Of a stretch of DNA of 6,344 nt, positions 5,120 to 6,344 are shown piece after piece. The position numbers and the translations under genes were made by a program. Numbering within the stretch: the stretch's first letter is position 1; every line of letters begins with the position of its first letter. Below the pieces are notes generated by a model, which was not told the origin of the DNA, did no database searches, and was given only the letters and a program-made list of their open reading frames with translations. Where the stretch lies: the NCBI GenBank assembly GCA_946481225.1, contig CAMLNJ010000187.1, positions 1 to 6,344 on the forward strand, given 5' to 3'. The DNA is from an uncultured Verrucomicrobiota bacterium. GTDB taxonomy: Bacteria; Verrucomicrobiota; Verrucomicrobiae; Opitutales; Opitutaceae.

Positions 5120-5163
5120 ACGCAAAAACACAAAGAACCCGCGCCCCGGAACGGGAACGCGGG
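5120..5163 (-). terminator. Intrinsic terminator of the peroxiredoxin gene
   Basis: On the minus strand CCCGCG (5163-5158) pairs with CGCGGG (5143-5138), with an inner CCCG/CGGG stem around a three-base loop. The tail reads TTCTTTGTGTTTTTG (plus 5123-5137), T-rich on the minus strand only. It lies 45 bases past the peroxiredoxin stop. For rsmE on the other strand only a stem ccggcg/cgccgg (5078-5083 with 5105-5110) without T tail is seen. Confidence 0.65.
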
Positions 5164-5207
5164 CCATGCGGAGCGCGAACGGAAAACACGGAACGCGGGC
5201 GCGACGC

Positions 5208-5720
5208 CTACTTCTTCTCCTTCTCGAGGAAGTTCAAGATGTCGTCGGCCTGCTCCTTCGTGGAGCCCTTGTGATCGGCGTAGACCACCTTGCCCTCGTG
5301 GACGAGGTAGGCCTGGCGCGAGGAAAAGCCGAAGAGCTTGCCGACGCCGAAGGCCTTGGCGACCTCGCCCTCCGTGTCGGCGAGGAGCGTGAACGGGAGC
5401 CTATACTTCGCCTTGAAGTCGGCCTGCGCCTTCACCGAGTCCCCGCTCACGCCGATCACGACCACGCCCTTGTCGCTCAGCTTCTGGTAACCGTCGCGCA
5501 GCGAGCAACCCTGCGCCGTGCAGCCGGGGGTGTCCGCCTTCGGGTAGAAATACACGAGCGTGTATTTGTTCTTCGCATACACATCGGCGAGGTCGGTCTT
5601 CTCCCCGGCGTCGGAAAGCGCGGAGGCGCGCGGCGCGGGATCGCCGGCATTGACGGGATTGGCGGAGGCGAACGAGAACATGGCGAGGAAGAGGCCGGCG
5701 AAGGCGCGGATGCGTTTCAT
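5208..5720 (-). CDS. bcp: Exported BCP/PrxQ-type peroxiredoxin
   Basis: This thiol peroxidase of the BCP/PrxQ class would reduce hydrogen peroxide or organic peroxides using thioredoxin-like donors. From the ATG at 5720 it has 170 residues. The motif YPKADTPGCTAQGC (59-72) holds the peroxidatic Cys67 and a resolving Cys72 five residues later, the BCP signature. Arg135 in SSRQAYLV matches the conserved active-site arginine. The N-terminus MKRIR, a hydrophobic run (about 6-18) and ASA|NP (18-20) form a typical signal peptide, so the enzyme should act in the periplasm. Most BCPs are cytoplasmic. An in-frame ATG at 5789 has a strong GGGAGG about 8 bases upstream and would add 23 Arg-rich residues. 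I chose 5720 for the signal peptide and for the space needed between divergent genes, with moderate certainty. Confidence 0.9.
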   Translation of the reverse strand: MKRIRAFAGLFLAMFSFASANPVNAGDPAPRASALSDAGEKTDLADVYAKNKYTLVYFYPKADTPGCTAQGCSLRDGYQKLSDKGVVVIGVSGDSVKAQADFKAKYRLPFTLLADTEGEVAKAFGVGKLFGFSSRQAYLVHEGKVVYADHKGSTKEQADDILNFLEKEKK

Positions 5721-5825
5721 GGTGATTGCGAACAACCCGCGGAACGAAGGCCGTCGCCGCAAGCTCGCAAGCGCCCGGGCATGAATCATGGTGGCATCCT
5801 CCCGATCCATCGCCGCCCCCTCCCC

Positions 5826-6344
5826 ATGCGCCTCATCCGCCATCTTACGTCCGCCGGCCCGGCCTACGCCGCCCTCCGGCCCGACGGTTCCGCCCTCCCG
5901 CTCTCCGGCGACCCGCTCGTCTCCGGAACCACCGGGCTCGCCCCGGCCGGCGCCCCGATCCCGCCCGGCAAGCTCCTTTGCCCCGTCCTTTCGCCCAACA
6001 TCATCGGCATCGGGTTAAACTACCGCAGCCACGCCGAGGAGGTCGGCCGACCCTTGCCCCAATTCCCGATGGTCTTCGTGAAAACCACGAACGCCCTTCA
6101 ACACCCCGGCGATCCCATCCTCCTCCCGCGCTCGCAAAACGCCTCCGCCGAGGTCGACTACGAGGGCGAACTCGCCGTCGTCATCGGCCGTGCCGCGAAA
6201 AACGTCTCCCGCGAGCGCGCCCTCGACCACGTCCTCGGCTACACCATCGCCAACGACGTCTCCGCCCGCGACTGGCAGTTCAAGTGGGGCGGCGGCCAGT
6301 TCTGCCAAGGCAAGGGCTTCGACACCTTCTGCCCGCTCGGCCCC
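5826..6344 (+). CDS. Fumarylacetoacetate-hydrolase-family protein (5' part, continues past the window)
   Basis: The first 173 codons of an FAH-superfamily enzyme are present; the frame is open at the window end. Members hydrolyse or decarboxylate acylpyruvates and related ring-cleavage products with a divalent metal, in the cytoplasm. Visible are IGIGLNYRSHAEE (60-72, with catalytic-type His69) and FVKTTNALQHPGDPI (84-98). VDYEGELAVVIG (110-121) supplies metal ligands Glu113 and Glu115, IANDVSARDWQ (141-151) supplies metal ligand Asp144, and GKGFDTFCPLGP (162-173) holds Lys163. This pattern suits the YcgM/FAHD1-like or 2-keto-4-pentenoate-hydratase-like branch; the exact substrate cannot be read from this part. 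Start ATG 5826 gives a normal N-terminal cap domain. No Shine-Dalgarno sequence is seen. It is divergent from the peroxiredoxin gene. Confidence 0.92.
   Translation, partial: MRLIRHLTSAGPAYAALRPDGSALPLSGDPLVSGTTGLAPAGAPIPPGKLLCPVLSPNIIGIGLNYRSHAEEVGRPLPQFPMVFVKTTNALQHPGDPILLPRSQNASAEVDYEGELAVVIGRAAKNVSRERALDHVLGYTIANDVSARDWQFKWGGGQFCQGKGFDTFCPLGP

Noticed and set aside
4177..5133. Minus-strand 318-codon open frame antisense to rsmE
   Set aside because: It is Gly/Ala/Arg-rich low-complexity shadow sequence; RsmE motifs on the plus strand are unambiguous.
5721..5789. Twin-arginine export motif in the long peroxiredoxin form
   Set aside because: The RRR is followed by PSF, which does not match RR-x-F-L; the standard Sec-type signal after MKR explains export better.

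Overview
The window is GC-rich bacterial DNA with dense genes and tight spacing. Few start codons have clear Shine-Dalgarno sequences. The gene mix and codon use would fit a Verrucomicrobiota (Opitutaceae-like) chromosome, but no marker in the window fixes the taxon. I see no integrase, transposase or CRISPR array.

Layout. (1) Positions 110-2012, all on the minus strand: a two-CBS-domain protein is followed by an alpha/beta hydrolase and a PRPP-motif phosphoribosyltransferase. The last two genes share a 4-nt ATGA overlap, so they are probably co-translated. (2) Positions 2125 to about 2480, minus strand: wreckage of an older operon. It holds the last ~30 codons of an unrecognised gene, whose stop overlaps (GTGA) the start of a truncated nicotinate-nucleotide-adenylyltransferase-like gene with a damaged HxGH motif. 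(3) Positions 2500 to about 3545, minus strand: a toxin-antitoxin-like pair, a Phd/YefM-type antitoxin followed by a zeta-type kinase, again with an ATGA overlap. Its base composition looks less GC-rich than its flanks. (4) Positions 3894-3981, minus strand: tRNA-Leu(CAA) with an encoded CCA. (5) Positions 4309-5076, plus strand: rsmE, the 16S rRNA m3U1498 methyltransferase. Its leader carries three tandem octamers and a strong terminator-shaped hairpin. (6) Positions 5208-5720, minus strand: an exported BCP/PrxQ-type peroxiredoxin with a convincing terminator. (7) From 5826, plus strand: a fumarylacetoacetate-hydrolase-family enzyme that runs off the window.

How the parts relate. The CBS, hydrolase and phosphoribosyltransferase genes look like a small accessory or stress cluster. 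The toxin-antitoxin pair sits on the 3' side of a tRNA gene and next to broken genes, which is the usual picture of an accessory insertion. rsmE and the peroxiredoxin are convergent housekeeping genes.

The least expected structure is a pair of ~43-bp direct repeats, at 13-55 and 2460-2502. They share two conserved blocks separated by exactly 17 variable bases in both copies. The right copy ends on the stop codon of the zeta-type toxin gene. The repeat, the hybrid antitoxin/toxin pairing and the rsmE leader are the items most worth checking.
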